NCBI GenBank assembly: GCA_963772445.1
Contig: CAVYXK010000016.1
Coordinates: forward strand, 496,001-560,000
Source of the DNA: CAVYXK01 sp963772445
GTDB lineage: Bacteria; Pseudomonadota; Alphaproteobacteria; Acetobacterales; Acetobacteraceae
Direction of reading: 5' to 3'
Length of the DNA: 64,000 nucleotides
Positions 8,697-17,542 of the stretch are shown here, one piece after another. Under the pieces are notes generated by a model. That model had not been told where the DNA came from. It did not search any database and worked only from the letters and a program-made list of their open reading frames with translations. How positions within the stretch are numbered: position 1 is the stretch's first letter; each line of letters starts with the position of its first letter. Made by a program: the position numbers and the translations under genes.

Positions 8697-9280
8697 TGGG
8701 TCGGCCGCGGGAGTTCGACGAGACCGAGGTGCTGGAAGCAGCGATGGATTGCTTCTGGACACAGGGGTACGAGGCGACATCGGTTCGAGAGCTCGCCGGC
8801 CAGATGGGAATTACCGGAGCCAGCCTCTACAATGCGTTCGGCGACAAGCGCGCGCTCTATCGGCGCGCGCTTGATCACTACGTGCAGCGTGGGCTGCACG
8901 AGCGGGTTGGCCGTCTGGAAGCCGCGCTGCCGCCGCTCGGCGCAATTCGCGCTTTCTTCGACGAAGTTGTCGAGCGGTCAGTGCGCGACCCGCACCACCG
9001 CGGCTGCATGCTGGTGAACGCGGCGCTGGAGATTGGGTCGCGCGACACGGCATTGCACCGGGCAGTGACGAACGACTTGGGATTTATCGAAGCGTTCTTC
9101 TGCCGCTGCATCTCCGCCGCGCAGCGGGATGGAAGCGTCACGTCACGGCAGTCCTCCGAGGCGCTCGCGCGGATGCTGCTTAGCGTATTGCTGGGGATTC
9201 GAGTTCTGGCGCGGATCAACCCTGGACGCGAATCATTAAAGAGAGCGGCGGATGCGGCGTTGACCGCTCTGACCGCATGA
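8696..9280 (+). CDS. TetR/AcrR-family transcriptional regulator
   Basis: A 194-residue regulator with an N-terminal helix-turn-helix (MGRPREFDETEVLEAAMDCFW, then ITGASLYNAFGDKRALYRRAL near residues 40-60), typical of TetR proteins, and a helical C-terminal ligand-binding domain. It starts one base inside the GST stop codon and its own stop overlaps the next gene (ATGA at 9277), so it is translationally coupled to both. By family analogy it represses its own operon until a ligand, perhaps an electrophile, binds. No clear palindromic operator was identified in the 150 bases before the GST gene. Confidence 0.93.
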   Translation: MGRPREFDETEVLEAAMDCFWTQGYEATSVRELAGQMGITGASLYNAFGDKRALYRRALDHYVQRGLHERVGRLEAALPPLGAIRAFFDEVVERSVRDPHHRGCMLVNAALEIGSRDTALHRAVTNDLGFIEAFFCRCISAAQRDGSVTSRQSSEALARMLLSVLLGIRVLARINPGRESLKRAADAALTALTA

Positions 9281-9732
9281 GCCGCATGATCTTTCGGCTG
9301 TGGCCTGTTCTTATCCTTCTCGGCATTGCGGCCGGCACCCTGATCCTTTTCAGCGGGGCCAATTCGCATAACGTCATCAAAGAACGACAGGCCAATTTCC
9401 GTACTCTTTCGCATCAAATGCGCGACATCATCCAAGGACTTGGCGACGGGTTACCTGTCTCGGCGATGCGCCACTCGGCCAATTCCGCACAACTTGCGTT
9501 GCAGAGAGTACCCGGTCTGTTTCCGAAGGATTCGGGGCACGGCAAGACAAGGGCATTGCCCTCAATCTGGTTGGACCCTGCTCGCTTCCGCCTCGTGTAC
9601 GAAGCGGCCACCGCCCGCATGGACGAGCTTGTTGCCGCTGCACAATCTGATGACCGCAATGCGTTCGGGGCCGCGGCGGGACGGATGGCGGCCGCTTGCG
9701 GTGACTGTCACAAAAGCTTCCGCTCAGATTAA
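9277..9732 (+). CDS. Cytochrome c', class II c-type cytochrome
   Basis: A 151-residue protein with one N-terminal hydrophobic segment (residues 8-25) acting as signal or anchor, a four-helix bundle with conserved Met/Arg-rich first helix, and a C-terminal haem-binding CGDCHKSFR four residues from the end, diagnostic of cytochrome c' (class II). Such proteins bind NO or transfer electrons in the periplasm. It overlaps the TetR gene by four bases. A haem protein in a GST-TetR unit suggests a response to nitrosative or electrophilic stress, which is inference. Confidence 0.88.
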   Translation: MSRMIFRLWPVLILLGIAAGTLILFSGANSHNVIKERQANFRTLSHQMRDIIQGLGDGLPVSAMRHSANSAQLALQRVPGLFPKDSGHGKTRALPSIWLDPARFRLVYEAATARMDELVAAAQSDDRNAFGAAAGRMAAACGDCHKSFRSD

Positions 9733-9778
9733 GCGCTATCCGAGAGCACACGCAGAGACACAGGAGCGTTAATGCGAT

Positions 9779-9930
9779 TTGCCACGGTGCGTGGCGGCAA
9801 TGGAGGCGTGCTGTGGTGCTCACCATCTCGGCCGTCTGCTGGTTTATCAGGGCCACAAGGTCCGGCTGATGTCGCCGGAGTACGTCCCGCCGTACGTCAA
9901 GGCGCAAACCAATGATGATCGCACTGTTGT
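9779..9930 (+). pseudogene. IS110-family transposase remnant
   Basis: A short stretch translates to VAAMEACCGAHHLGR followed by GHKVRLMSPEYVPPYVKAQ and NDDR. This is the conserved N-terminal DEDD-type region of IS110-family transposases (ME-A-HH/W-GR, VRLxxPxYVxPYVK, KNDxxD). Upstream and downstream parts of the gene are gone: the frame leaves the family pattern right after NDDR and stops at 9964. It is a remnant about 50 codons long and cannot encode an active recombinase. Confidence 0.75.
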
Positions 9931-10589
9931 CTTCGCTCGGCTGTACTTACCGGATCGTTGCTGACGGAACGGTATTTTGCGACCGTACCAGAGCCCGGTT
10001 CGGGATTTTGTTTTGCGTCGATGGTGCTGACCCTCCTTGCCCTCGGGAAGGTCGGCCCCAGGCGGAGCGGTCATCAGTCTTAGGCCAACGGCAGGGGCGC
10101 CGCCGGGCAGATGCAGCCCCATGTGGCCCTACCAACCGCTTGCCGGAGGGCCGAGGTTTATCCCCGCCGCGCGGTTTCCGGCGGCCTCGCCGTTCGGATA
10201 CCGACCTGAGAAATATACGAGGCCCTCCTTTGCTCTCCAAGGTGAATTTGAGACTTGCAAAATCTTCCAGAATGGATATCATTTAAACTGCCTACGATAT
10301 GACCGTCCGAGAAATATCGGATTGGGGAAGGGCGGCCGCGCCCGCCCTCTCTGGGCGGTTTGTTGACGCCAGCGCTGACTCGCGATCGACGTTTCGCAAA
10401 TTGCACGGTAGCCGCTGAAGTTGCTGAGCCGAAGAAAAACAATCAATGCAAATATGGGAGCGCAAGTGATGTCCGGAATGGACTTCAACAAGCTAGACGC
10501 GGCGTTCGGCCCGTAGCAATCGTCGGGCGGCCGATGATCGTCGCCGTAACCAAATCGGGGGAATCCCGGTCTAGCAAAGGGAGATGGCC
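9931..10589. other. Gene-poor stretch after the IS110 remnant
   Basis: No reading frame here has convincing codon use, a ribosome site or recognisable motifs; several overlapping frames of 60-125 codons exist on both strands but look like GC-driven artefacts. The part around 10230-10330 is more AT-rich than its surroundings. It may be IS debris or the upstream region of the luciferase-like gene at 10590, but nothing specific is visible. Confidence 0.5.
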
Positions 10590-11516
10590 ATGACAGAACG
10601 GCTCGGCATCGCGATCCTGCCCGGCACGGGGTGGCGCGCCCGCGAAATCGAGACAATTGCTCGCGAAGCTGAAGGCGCGGGATTTGAGGCGATTTTCAAT
10701 GCCGAGGTTAACAATGACGGACTGGCAACCGCCCAGCTCATGGGAGCCGTCACCAGCCGCATCAAGGTCGGGACATGGATTGCAAGCATCTACTTGCGCC
10801 ATTCTTATCTCTGTGCGCAGGGGGCTGCGCTAATCGCCGACGCCACCAGCGGGCGCATGATTCTTGGCCTCGGTGTCAGCCATCAACCGGTCAATACGAC
10901 GCTGGGTGTCGATATGGGATCGCCGCTGGCAGCTTTGCGGCGCTATGTGACCGAGGTGCAGAGCTGGTTGCGAGGCGAAGGGCCAGCGACCCACCTACCG
11001 CAGCGCCCCGCCCCCTGTCCGGTGCCGGTCTATGTGGCGGCCCTGACCTCGAAAGCGGTGGAACTCGCCGGGGAGGTGGCCGATGGTGTCATGCCCCTGT
11101 TTTGGCCCGCGTCACGGGTCGCCCAGAGCAAGGCGTGGATCGCGCGCGGCCGGGCCAGGGTGCCCGGCCGCGGCAAGCTGGATCTCACGCTCGGTCTGCC
11201 CACCTTCGTGGGCGACGATCTCGAGGCGATGCGTGCCGTCGCCCGACAGAACCTCGCGCTCTACACGACTTTGCCGTTCTACCAGCGTCTGTTCCGTTTG
11301 AGCGGCTTCGTCGAAGAGGCGGAGAAGGCGAAACAGGGCCTCGCCGATGAGGCGCTCAGCGACCGCTTGCTTGATGCGGTGTGTCTCATCGGGCCCATGG
11401 CGCGGTGCCGGGAGCAGCTCGCGGCGTTTCGGACCTCGGGGGTGGATTTGCCGATCCTTTACCCGCCGATCGGCGTTGAAGCGGCACGAGCCGTCATCAA
11501 GGCATTCCAACAGTGA
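10590..11516 (+). CDS. Luciferase-like (LLM class) flavin-dependent oxidoreductase
   Basis: The 308-residue product has the TIM-barrel pattern of bacterial luciferase-like monooxygenases: AREAEGAGFEAIFNAE near residue 30, the segment IKVGTWIASIYLRHSYLCAQ near 55-75, MILGLGVSHQPVN near 90 and the PVPVYVAAL strand near 145. Members use FMNH2 or coenzyme F420 to oxidise varied substrates; neither cofactor nor substrate can be decided here. ATG at 10590 is chosen over 10584 because it has a properly spaced GGGAG. It has no close neighbour in an operon, with about 350 bases to the next gene. Confidence 0.88.
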   Translation: MTERLGIAILPGTGWRAREIETIAREAEGAGFEAIFNAEVNNDGLATAQLMGAVTSRIKVGTWIASIYLRHSYLCAQGAALIADATSGRMILGLGVSHQPVNTTLGVDMGSPLAALRRYVTEVQSWLRGEGPATHLPQRPAPCPVPVYVAALTSKAVELAGEVADGVMPLFWPASRVAQSKAWIARGRARVPGRGKLDLTLGLPTFVGDDLEAMRAVARQNLALYTTLPFYQRLFRLSGFVEEAEKAKQGLADEALSDRLLDAVCLIGPMARCREQLAAFRTSGVDLPILYPPIGVEAARAVIKAFQQ

Positions 11517-11867
11517 TGGAAGAATGCAGCCGTTTCTAGCTGTAGCGAACCGCGATCATCGGCGGCTCAGATCACAATCATCGGCCGGCCGCCAAGGCGG
11601 CGCGCCCTGGTCTGGCGCTGGCGCTGGAGGTGGCGCGCTAACGGCAGCGACACGTCGGAAGCATCCGCGGCAGCATGGTCCAGCGGCGATCGGCACGGGC
11701 TCTCTTTGTTGCTCTCGATCGCTCCTGCGGGCCGGACCATCCGGGTACCGCCGCAGTAGATGGCAAACGGCCGTTGACCGTGCAATGACCTCTCGGCTCG
11801 CAAATGAACGATGCGGCTATGCGAAGGTTCCGCCCGAAGCTCAAAGAACAAGAATAGGGATCTCGGG
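11517..11867. other. Intergenic stretch without recognised gene
   Basis: About 350 bases between the luciferase-like gene and the methyltransferase gene. Frames on both strands are short or antisense extensions of the neighbouring gene. No hairpin with a T-tract, repeat or RNA gene was recognised. The last 60 bases, less GC-rich and including GGGATCTCGGG before the ATG at 11868, presumably hold the methyltransferase promoter and ribosome site. Confidence 0.45.
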
Positions 11868-12662
11868 ATGGCGGCGGAGTTAGTCTTCAAGGACGAGGCG
11901 GCGGCGGAGTACGACCGCGCCTTCGCGCACGTCACCGCGCATTTCATGCCCTTCCTGTTGCAGGCCGCCCGCATTGCACCGGGTATGCACGTCCTCGACA
12001 TCGCGACAGGCACTGGGCTTTCAGCCGAGGCAGCCCTCGCCGCTGTCGGCCCCACCGGCCATGTCATCGCAGCTGATGTCTCGCCGGCCATGGCCGAGAA
12101 GGCGCGTGAGCGTCTTGGCGAGGCGCCGAATGCTTTAGTCTCTGTGGAGGATGGGCAGTCGCTTTCGTTCGCGGATTCCAGTTTCGATGCAGTGCTGTGC
12201 AATCTCGGGCTGATATTCTTCCCCGACCCGGTGCGCGGCCTCTCCGAATTTCGTCGGGTGCTTCGCCCCGCCCGTCGCGTGGCCGTTTCGGTGAATACCG
12301 TCGTCGAGCGCTCTTATAACCATCAAATCAACGTAATCATAGCGCGGCATATGCCAGGTCTGGCCGAGGCGGTCACTCGCACTTTCGCGCTCGGCGAAGC
12401 GTCGCGGCTCACGTCTCTCTTCAATGAGGCTGGCCTGGTGGACATCGAGACCCATACCGTGAGGCACACCTTCGTGCTGCCGTCATTCGATGCCTATTAC
12501 GGCCCCTTCGAACGCGGTGGGGCTTCGACTGGCCAGGCCCTCGCCGCACTGCCGGAGGAGATACGCCGCGCCGTGCGTGAGGAAGTGCGACGCGACCTCG
12601 CCGACAGGGGTGGTCCTGTCGAGGCGGAGGCGGAGTATCGGATCGCCAGTGCGCGAAGGTAG
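11868..12662 (+). CDS. Class I SAM-dependent methyltransferase
   Basis: The 264-residue product carries the UbiE/COQ5-like methyltransferase fold: motif I VLDIATGTGLSAEAAL near residue 45, the acidic residue of motif II in HVIAADVSPAM near 70, and LSFADSSFDAVLCNLGLIFFPD near 105-125. The substrate is unknown; the C-terminal half (residues 170-264) is diverged. The start at 11868 is preceded by AGGGA; an upstream frame to 11811 is possible but unsupported. It stands alone between a gene-poor stretch and a convergent dehydrogenase gene. Confidence 0.88.
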   Translation: MAAELVFKDEAAAEYDRAFAHVTAHFMPFLLQAARIAPGMHVLDIATGTGLSAEAALAAVGPTGHVIAADVSPAMAEKARERLGEAPNALVSVEDGQSLSFADSSFDAVLCNLGLIFFPDPVRGLSEFRRVLRPARRVAVSVNTVVERSYNHQINVIIARHMPGLAEAVTRTFALGEASRLTSLFNEAGLVDIETHTVRHTFVLPSFDAYYGPFERGGASTGQALAALPEEIRRAVREEVRRDLADRGGPVEAEAEYRIASARR

Positions 12663-12848
12663 CGGGGGTAATGAAGGGGAGCGCCGGCATCGTCGGTGCA
12701 CGAGTTCCGCGCATCGACAGCATTGGGTCCATTGCGACGGTTCGGGTCGGTCAGGGACACCCGATCGCAACGAACAGCGTCTTTTTCAACATTGGCGCAA
12801 GCAGTTCCGAGACGGCTTTTCTGGTATCGTTGAACTTGTTAGTTTCTG

Positions 12849-13910
12849 TCAGCACTCGGCCTCTTGCGGCCCCAAGACGACCCGCTGCATGATGGCGCTG
12901 GCATAGTCGCTGGTGGAGGCAGAGCCACCTAGGTCACGCGTGCGAACCTTCTCCTGATTTAATACCGCGTCGATGGTACGGCGTAGCCGCCCGGCATGGT
13001 CGGTGAGGCCGACATGATCCAGCATCAGGCCGACGGCGAGCAGCAGCGCCGTGGGATTGGCGAGCCCCTTGCCGGCGATATCCGGCGCCGAACCGTGCAC
13101 GGCCTCGAAGATCGCGGCCTTGGCGCCGATATTCGCGCCCGGGGCGGCTCCGAGGCCGCCGACCAGCCCGGCGATCAAGTCAGAGAGGATGTCGCCGAAT
13201 AGATTGGTCGTGACAATCACGTCGAACTGCCACGGGTTCAACACAAGCTGCATGGCGCAGGCATCGACGATCCGATCGTCGCAGGCGACCCGACCCTCGT
13301 ATTCCGTCGCGATCTGCCGCCCTGTCTCCAGGAAAACGCCGGTCAACGCCTTCAGCACATTGGCCTTGTGTACGATGGTGACCTTCTTGCGTCCATGCTT
13401 CAGCGCATACTCGAACGCGTAGCGGATGATGCGGCTCGCACCGTCGCGGGTGTTCACTCCTGAAGAAATCGCCACCGCGTGTGGGTCGTCACCGACCTGA
13501 ATGTAGTGTTCGAAGGCAACGTAGAGGCCCTCGAGATTCTCCCGGATGAGCACCAAGTCGATGTCGTCGAACCGGCCGCCGGGGATCAGGGTGCGGGCGG
13601 GGCGGACGTTGGCGTAGAGGTGAAACTCCTCCCGCAGGCGCACATTGACCGAGCGGAAGCCACCGCCGACCGGCGTGGTGATGGGACCCTTCAGCGCTAG
13701 CCTGGTGCGCCGGATGCTGTCCAGCGTTGACTGCGGCAGCGGATCTCCGCTAGCGGCAACACCGGCCATTCCACCCTCTTGCCGATCCCAGTCGAATGGG
13801 GCGCCCATCGCTTCGAGAACCGAGACGGCCGCATCGACAATTTCCGGCCCGATGCCATCGCCAGGGATCAGCGTGGCGGGGATCTTGCTGCCGTCCGACA
13901 CTGGGTTCAT
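12849..13910 (-). CDS. Isocitrate/isopropylmalate dehydrogenase family enzyme
   Basis: The 353-residue protein belongs to the beta-decarboxylating dehydrogenases. It has the N-terminal ATLIPGDGIGPEIV, the substrate loop GGGFRSVNVRLREEF near residue 95 (Ser-x-Asn as in isocitrate-specific members), the arginine and RENLEGLY near 130, the catalytic Lys in VHKANVLK near 195, and GDILSDLIAGLVGGLG with the metal-binding aspartates near 245. NAD-dependent isocitrate dehydrogenase or a homologous 2-hydroxyacid enzyme is likely. The start at 13910 has GGAG at seven bases; an in-frame ATG at 13940 does not. It is not part of a TCA-cycle cluster. Confidence 0.9.
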   Translation of the reverse strand: MNPVSDGSKIPATLIPGDGIGPEIVDAAVSVLEAMGAPFDWDRQEGGMAGVAASGDPLPQSTLDSIRRTRLALKGPITTPVGGGFRSVNVRLREEFHLYANVRPARTLIPGGRFDDIDLVLIRENLEGLYVAFEHYIQVGDDPHAVAISSGVNTRDGASRIIRYAFEYALKHGRKKVTIVHKANVLKALTGVFLETGRQIATEYEGRVACDDRIVDACAMQLVLNPWQFDVIVTTNLFGDILSDLIAGLVGGLGAAPGANIGAKAAIFEAVHGSAPDIAGKGLANPTALLLAVGLMLDHVGLTDHAGRLRRTIDAVLNQEKVRTRDLGGSASTSDYASAIMQRVVLGPQEAEC

Positions 13911-13997
13911 TGGGTGGCTCCTGAGCTCGACTTTGGCCATTTTAGCATTGGCTGTCGTTGAACCGAATGCGATCGGGTCGACAGCTCGGATGGAGCG

Positions 13998-14310
13998 TCA
14001 TTCGCGCACGTACCCGTGCGGTGATTGCTTCAGTGCTCCTGCTTCCGTCTGATCCAGCAGTTGCCGCACATAGTCCTGCCAGATCTCGGCAATTCGCAGG
14101 GTTTGGTGGCCGCGCGCGGCAAGCCCCAGGGAATGATTAGGAAGGAGCCGGCGGTCGCTCCATAGGTTTCACCGTCGAGGGTCGCTTGGATGCTGCCGTC
14201 AAGGACATAAATGCCCTCCTCGAACGCTGCATGGCGATGTGACGGCATGATGCCGCCTGGCTCAATGTGCACCTCGATCAGCGTGTAGGCTTGCGCGGTG
14301 ACGGATCCAG
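13998..14310 (-). pseudogene. Cupin-domain protein, N-terminally truncated and frameshifted
   Basis: A cupin core is readable as AYTLIEVHIEPGGIMPSHRH (positions about 14305-14240), followed by EEGIYVLDGSIQATLDGE and AGSFLIIPWGLPRAATK. After TKP the frame changes: the other frame continues LRIAEIWQDYVRQLLDQT and stops at 13998. The natural N-terminus is missing because a stop codon lies just before SVTAQAYTL. With the frameshift near 14090 and no start codon, this is a remnant unless the base change is an assembly error. It lies between the HlyD and dehydrogenase genes. Confidence 0.65.
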
Positions 14311-14311
14311 A

Positions 14312-15514
14312 CTAGCGCACCGTTGGCAAGGGCATCTGTACCCCGGCGGGGCCCTGAGGACGAGCGCGGCCCAATCCAGGATGCTCCGGCAGCTTGGTGA
14401 GCGTCCGTTCGACAATATCTTTCGACGGATCGAACGAGCAACCGACCCGATTGCCTCGTTGGGTCGGAGAGGCGTTGTCGGGTGTGGAGACCGCGACGGC
14501 CGTTTCCACTGACATGCCGGGACGGGCGAGAGCGGCATTGGCGTCGCGGGCATTGAACCGGATGCGCACGGTGAAGCGGCGTACGATCTTCGTGAAATTG
14601 CCTGTGGCGTTGTCGGGTGGGATCAGCGCGAATTCCGATCCCGCTGCCGGCAAAATTGCTTCAACATAGCCGCATATCGGCTTGCCCGGATAGGTATCGA
14701 CGTCGATGCGCGCCGGGTCGCCCGGCCTCATCCGGCCGATCTGCGTCTCACGGTAATTGGCCTCCACCCAGAGATTGTTAATCGGGACGATGGAGAGCAT
14801 GGGCGTGCCTGCAGTGACGTATTCGCCGACACGAACCTTGCGATTGGCGACGACGCCGTCGATCGGCGCCCACACCGCGGTATCCGCGAGCGCGAACTTG
14901 GCGGAGAGCAAAGCCGCTTGGGCGGAGCCGATCCCCGCCTTTGCCACGGCTTCATTGGCGTCGATCACCACGAGCTGCTGGTTCTCGTAAGCCAGGTTGG
15001 CGGTCGCCTGATCGACCGCCGAATGGGCCTTCACCTCTGCCGCTTGGGCGTCGTCGAGTGCCGCCTTCGTTCCGAAGCTGTCCTTGGCAAGAACCGTTGC
15101 GCGCATCAAGGTCACGTCGGAATTCTTCGCCTGAGCCTCTGCCGAACGCAGACCTGCTTCTGCTATGGCGACCTTCGATTTTCCCAGTTCACGGCTGGCG
15201 ACTACTGCAGCCAAATCGGCGGTGGCCTGATTGAGCGCTGCTTCAGCCTTTTCGGCCGCCATATGGAAATCGCGCGGGTCGATTCCCACGACGACGTCTG
15301 TCGCCTTGACCGGCATGCCGTCATCAGCCAGCACTTCCACGGCGTAGCCGCTGACGCGAGAGCTGAGATCGGTAATCTCGCCTCGGACATAGGCGTCATT
15401 GGTGGTCTGGACATCGCGCGAGCGGTCGTACCAGCGCCAAGCGTAATAGCCGGCCGGAACCAGCACGATGATAAGCACTACCGCTATTGCAATGCGCTTC
15501 AAACCGGCCTTCAT
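14312..15514 (-). CDS. HlyD/EmrA-type membrane fusion protein
   Basis: A 400-residue periplasmic adaptor of a drug efflux system. One N-terminal membrane segment (IAIAVVLIIVLVPAGYYAW, residues 7-25) is followed by DVQTTNDAYVRGEITDLSSR, the classic EmrA lipoyl half-motif, then an alpha-hairpin coiled coil (residues 95-215, rich in Ala/Gln/Glu) and the second lipoyl half, with VWAPIDGVVANRKVRVGEYV near 230. Its start overlaps the stop codon of the upstream DHA2 transporter gene by four bases, so adaptor and pump are translationally coupled. No outer-membrane TolC partner gene is visible here. Confidence 0.93.
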   Translation of the reverse strand: MKAGLKRIAIAVVLIIVLVPAGYYAWRWYDRSRDVQTTNDAYVRGEITDLSSRVSGYAVEVLADDGMPVKATDVVVGIDPRDFHMAAEKAEAALNQATADLAAVVASRELGKSKVAIAEAGLRSAEAQAKNSDVTLMRATVLAKDSFGTKAALDDAQAAEVKAHSAVDQATANLAYENQQLVVIDANEAVAKAGIGSAQAALLSAKFALADTAVWAPIDGVVANRKVRVGEYVTAGTPMLSIVPINNLWVEANYRETQIGRMRPGDPARIDVDTYPGKPICGYVEAILPAAGSEFALIPPDNATGNFTKIVRRFTVRIRFNARDANAALARPGMSVETAVAVSTPDNASPTQRGNRVGCSFDPSKDIVERTLTKLPEHPGLGRARPQGPAGVQMPLPTVR

Positions 15515-17154
15515 CTCTGGCTCCCTGTTTCGCTCGCCGTCTTCATTAGCGATGGCACGGTAACAGTCCCGGCATCTCCCGACCTCCTCGGGCGCAAGGA
15601 CGGAAGCAGTAAAACGAGAAGCGCCGAGGCGCCTAACACTGCAGCGACGATGACGAACGCGTCCGCGAAGGCCAGCACATAGGCTTGATTGGAAAGGGTA
15701 CCCGACAACGACGCCCACGCTTGCTTGGTCGCGAGCGCCGTGTCGCCATTCGTCGCCAAAAAGCTCGCGACGAGGCCATTGAAGCGTTCGGCGGCGGCGG
15801 AGTTGGCGTTGTTGACGCTGTCGACCAACACCGCGGAATGGAAATCCTCGCGGTAGGTAATCAGCGCGGCTATACTCCCGGTGCCGAAGGTTTGTCCGAC
15901 GACCCGGCTGAGGTTGAACAGCGCCGCCGCGGTGACCCCTTGCTCCGGCTTCACGTCGTTCGTCGCGTAGAACAGGGTCGGCACCAGGAACAGGCCCTGC
16001 CCGAGACCGACCAAAATCAATGCCAGGCGGAAGTCACCGGCCTGCCATTGGGGCGTCAAATAGGTGCAGACGAACGCGCCCGCCGCGAACAGCAGGAGCC
16101 CGAGCGACAGGGGCTGCCGCGGTTCGCCGCGCGACGCCCACAACCAGGCCAGCGGAAAGCTGATGCATTGGGCCCAGAACATCCAGATATTGGCATCGGC
16201 AATTTCCGGCATCCGGAAGCCTTGCAAACGCATCAGCGTCTGCGGCACGACGAACGCCGTCATCACGAGACCGAAGCGGTAGAAGGTGACGATCGTGATC
16301 GCCCAACCAAAGGTCGGCGTAGCCATAAGACGAAGGTCGATCAGGTGCCGCTGCCTTACCAGGAAAAGCACGAGCGCCAGCGGTATGGCAATAGCAGCAA
16401 GCAGTCCGGCATGTCGGATGACCGGATTATCGAGCCAAAAGAACCGGTCGCCTTGCTTCATGAACAAGATCAAGGCTGCAAGCCCCACGGCAAGGATGAC
16501 ATAACCAAGCCAGTCAATCTCCGACAAGCGCATCGCCCGCGGCGTCGGGCGCACAAAACGCCACGCCAGCACCAGAAACGTCAGGGCCCAGGCGAGGTCG
16601 AAACAATACAAGCCCTGCCAACCGAAGGATTCGGTGACGAAAGCGCCGGCCGAAGCGTTGAGCGCGGTGGGAGCCGTCGATGCGAATGCGAAGGCAGCGA
16701 GGCCGATATTGCGCGCGGAGCCAGGTGGCAATGTCGCCATAACTGTTACGAACAGCAAGACGGATAGGATGCCGCTGCAAAAGCTCTGCGCCACACGCAG
16801 CGCGATGAGGGGTTCCTCACCCGCGACCAACAGGCTCGCAGTCGCGCAGAGCACGTAGAGCGAAGCGCTGGACAGCGCCACCGTGCGCAACGATAGGGCG
16901 CGCACCAAGATCGCGGCGATCGGAATGCTCGCGGCCTCGGCCATCGTCGCGACGCAAGCGATCCACGACGCATCGTCGGCCGACACCGAAAAGGCGCCGG
17001 CGATGTCCGCAATATCGAGATCGACGAGCGACGAGGAGATGCTCGATCCGACCATAGCGATGGCGATCACTCCGATTGTCGTTATCGCTACCGGGAGGGG
17101 CGGATGGGAACCGACAGCCGGTGCTGCGGTTGCGGCGGCGACTCGCTCGCTCAT
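15511..17154 (-). CDS. DHA2-family (EmrB/QacA) MFS drug transporter
   Basis: A 547-residue, about 14-helix major facilitator pump. The first helix pair region reads VAITTIGVIAIAMVGSSISS, then VDLDIADIAGAFSVSADDASW, the EmrB-like loop preceding helix 2, and a long hydrophobic repeat follows to about residue 520. The start at 17154 has a GAGGAAC site; the longer frame to 17226 does not. It forms a proton-driven tripartite efflux pump with the overlapping HlyD gene. Ten bases separate it from the end of the DoxX gene, so it belongs to the same four-gene minus-strand operon. Confidence 0.93.
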   Translation of the reverse strand: MSERVAAATAAPAVGSHPPLPVAITTIGVIAIAMVGSSISSSLVDLDIADIAGAFSVSADDASWIACVATMAEAASIPIAAILVRALSLRTVALSSASLYVLCATASLLVAGEEPLIALRVAQSFCSGILSVLLFVTVMATLPPGSARNIGLAAFAFASTAPTALNASAGAFVTESFGWQGLYCFDLAWALTFLVLAWRFVRPTPRAMRLSEIDWLGYVILAVGLAALILFMKQGDRFFWLDNPVIRHAGLLAAIAIPLALVLFLVRQRHLIDLRLMATPTFGWAITIVTFYRFGLVMTAFVVPQTLMRLQGFRMPEIADANIWMFWAQCISFPLAWLWASRGEPRQPLSLGLLLFAAGAFVCTYLTPQWQAGDFRLALILVGLGQGLFLVPTLFYATNDVKPEQGVTAAALFNLSRVVGQTFGTGSIAALITYREDFHSAVLVDSVNNANSAAAERFNGLVASFLATNGDTALATKQAWASLSGTLSNQAYVLAFADAFVIVAAVLGASALLVLLLPSLRPRRSGDAGTVTVPSLMKTASETGSQR

Positions 17155-17164
17155 TACCCGTTCC

Positions 17165-17542
17165 TCATCCCGTAGCAGGGAAATCGAGGAGGAAGAGCAA
17201 TAGAAGCCCGCCGACGATTGCCACATGCTCTAGGCTAGTCGTCAGCTCATGCCGGAGCTCACTCCCGTGGCGGAGCCAAAAGCGGTGCCCGAGCAACGTG
17301 GCCGCAATCGTAAAGCCGGCCAGCAAAAGCGCGCCGAACCAAGCAAAAAAGCCTGTGACCACCAGGCATCCGCCGACGAGCTGGGTAAAGACGGTAGCGC
17401 CGACGAAGACCGCTGGCCACGGCAGTCCATCGCCTCTGACCTCTTCGATGCTCGAACGCCAATGCCGCAACTTATCGACGCCGCTATAAAGAAACACGAT
17501 CGCCAGGCAAAGCCGGGCGATCAGGAGCCCATAAGTGATCAT
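17165..17542 (-). CDS. DoxX-family membrane protein
   Basis: A 125-residue integral membrane protein with four predicted helices (around residues 5-22, 45-65, 67-85 and 103-120) and the family pattern ARLCLAIVFLYSGVDKL near the N-terminus. DoxX proteins are associated with thiosulfate:quinone oxidation or, in other lineages, detoxification and redox complexes; the function here is not determined. It overlaps the upstream MFS-fusion gene by four bases and is followed ten bases later by the DHA2 pump gene. Confidence 0.88.
   Translation of the reverse strand: MITYGLLIARLCLAIVFLYSGVDKLRHWRSSIEEVRGDGLPWPAVFVGATVFTQLVGGCLVVTGFFAWFGALLLAGFTIAATLLGHRFWLRHGSELRHELTTSLEHVAIVGGLLLLFLLDFPATG

Noticed and set aside
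10158..10656. Minus-strand frames of 94-125 codons
   Set aside because: No start signals, no motifs and an Arg/Pro/Ser-rich composition; not supportable as genes.
15685..16767. 360-codon plus-strand frame
   Set aside because: Antisense to the DHA2 transporter; Arg/Gln-rich with no motif.
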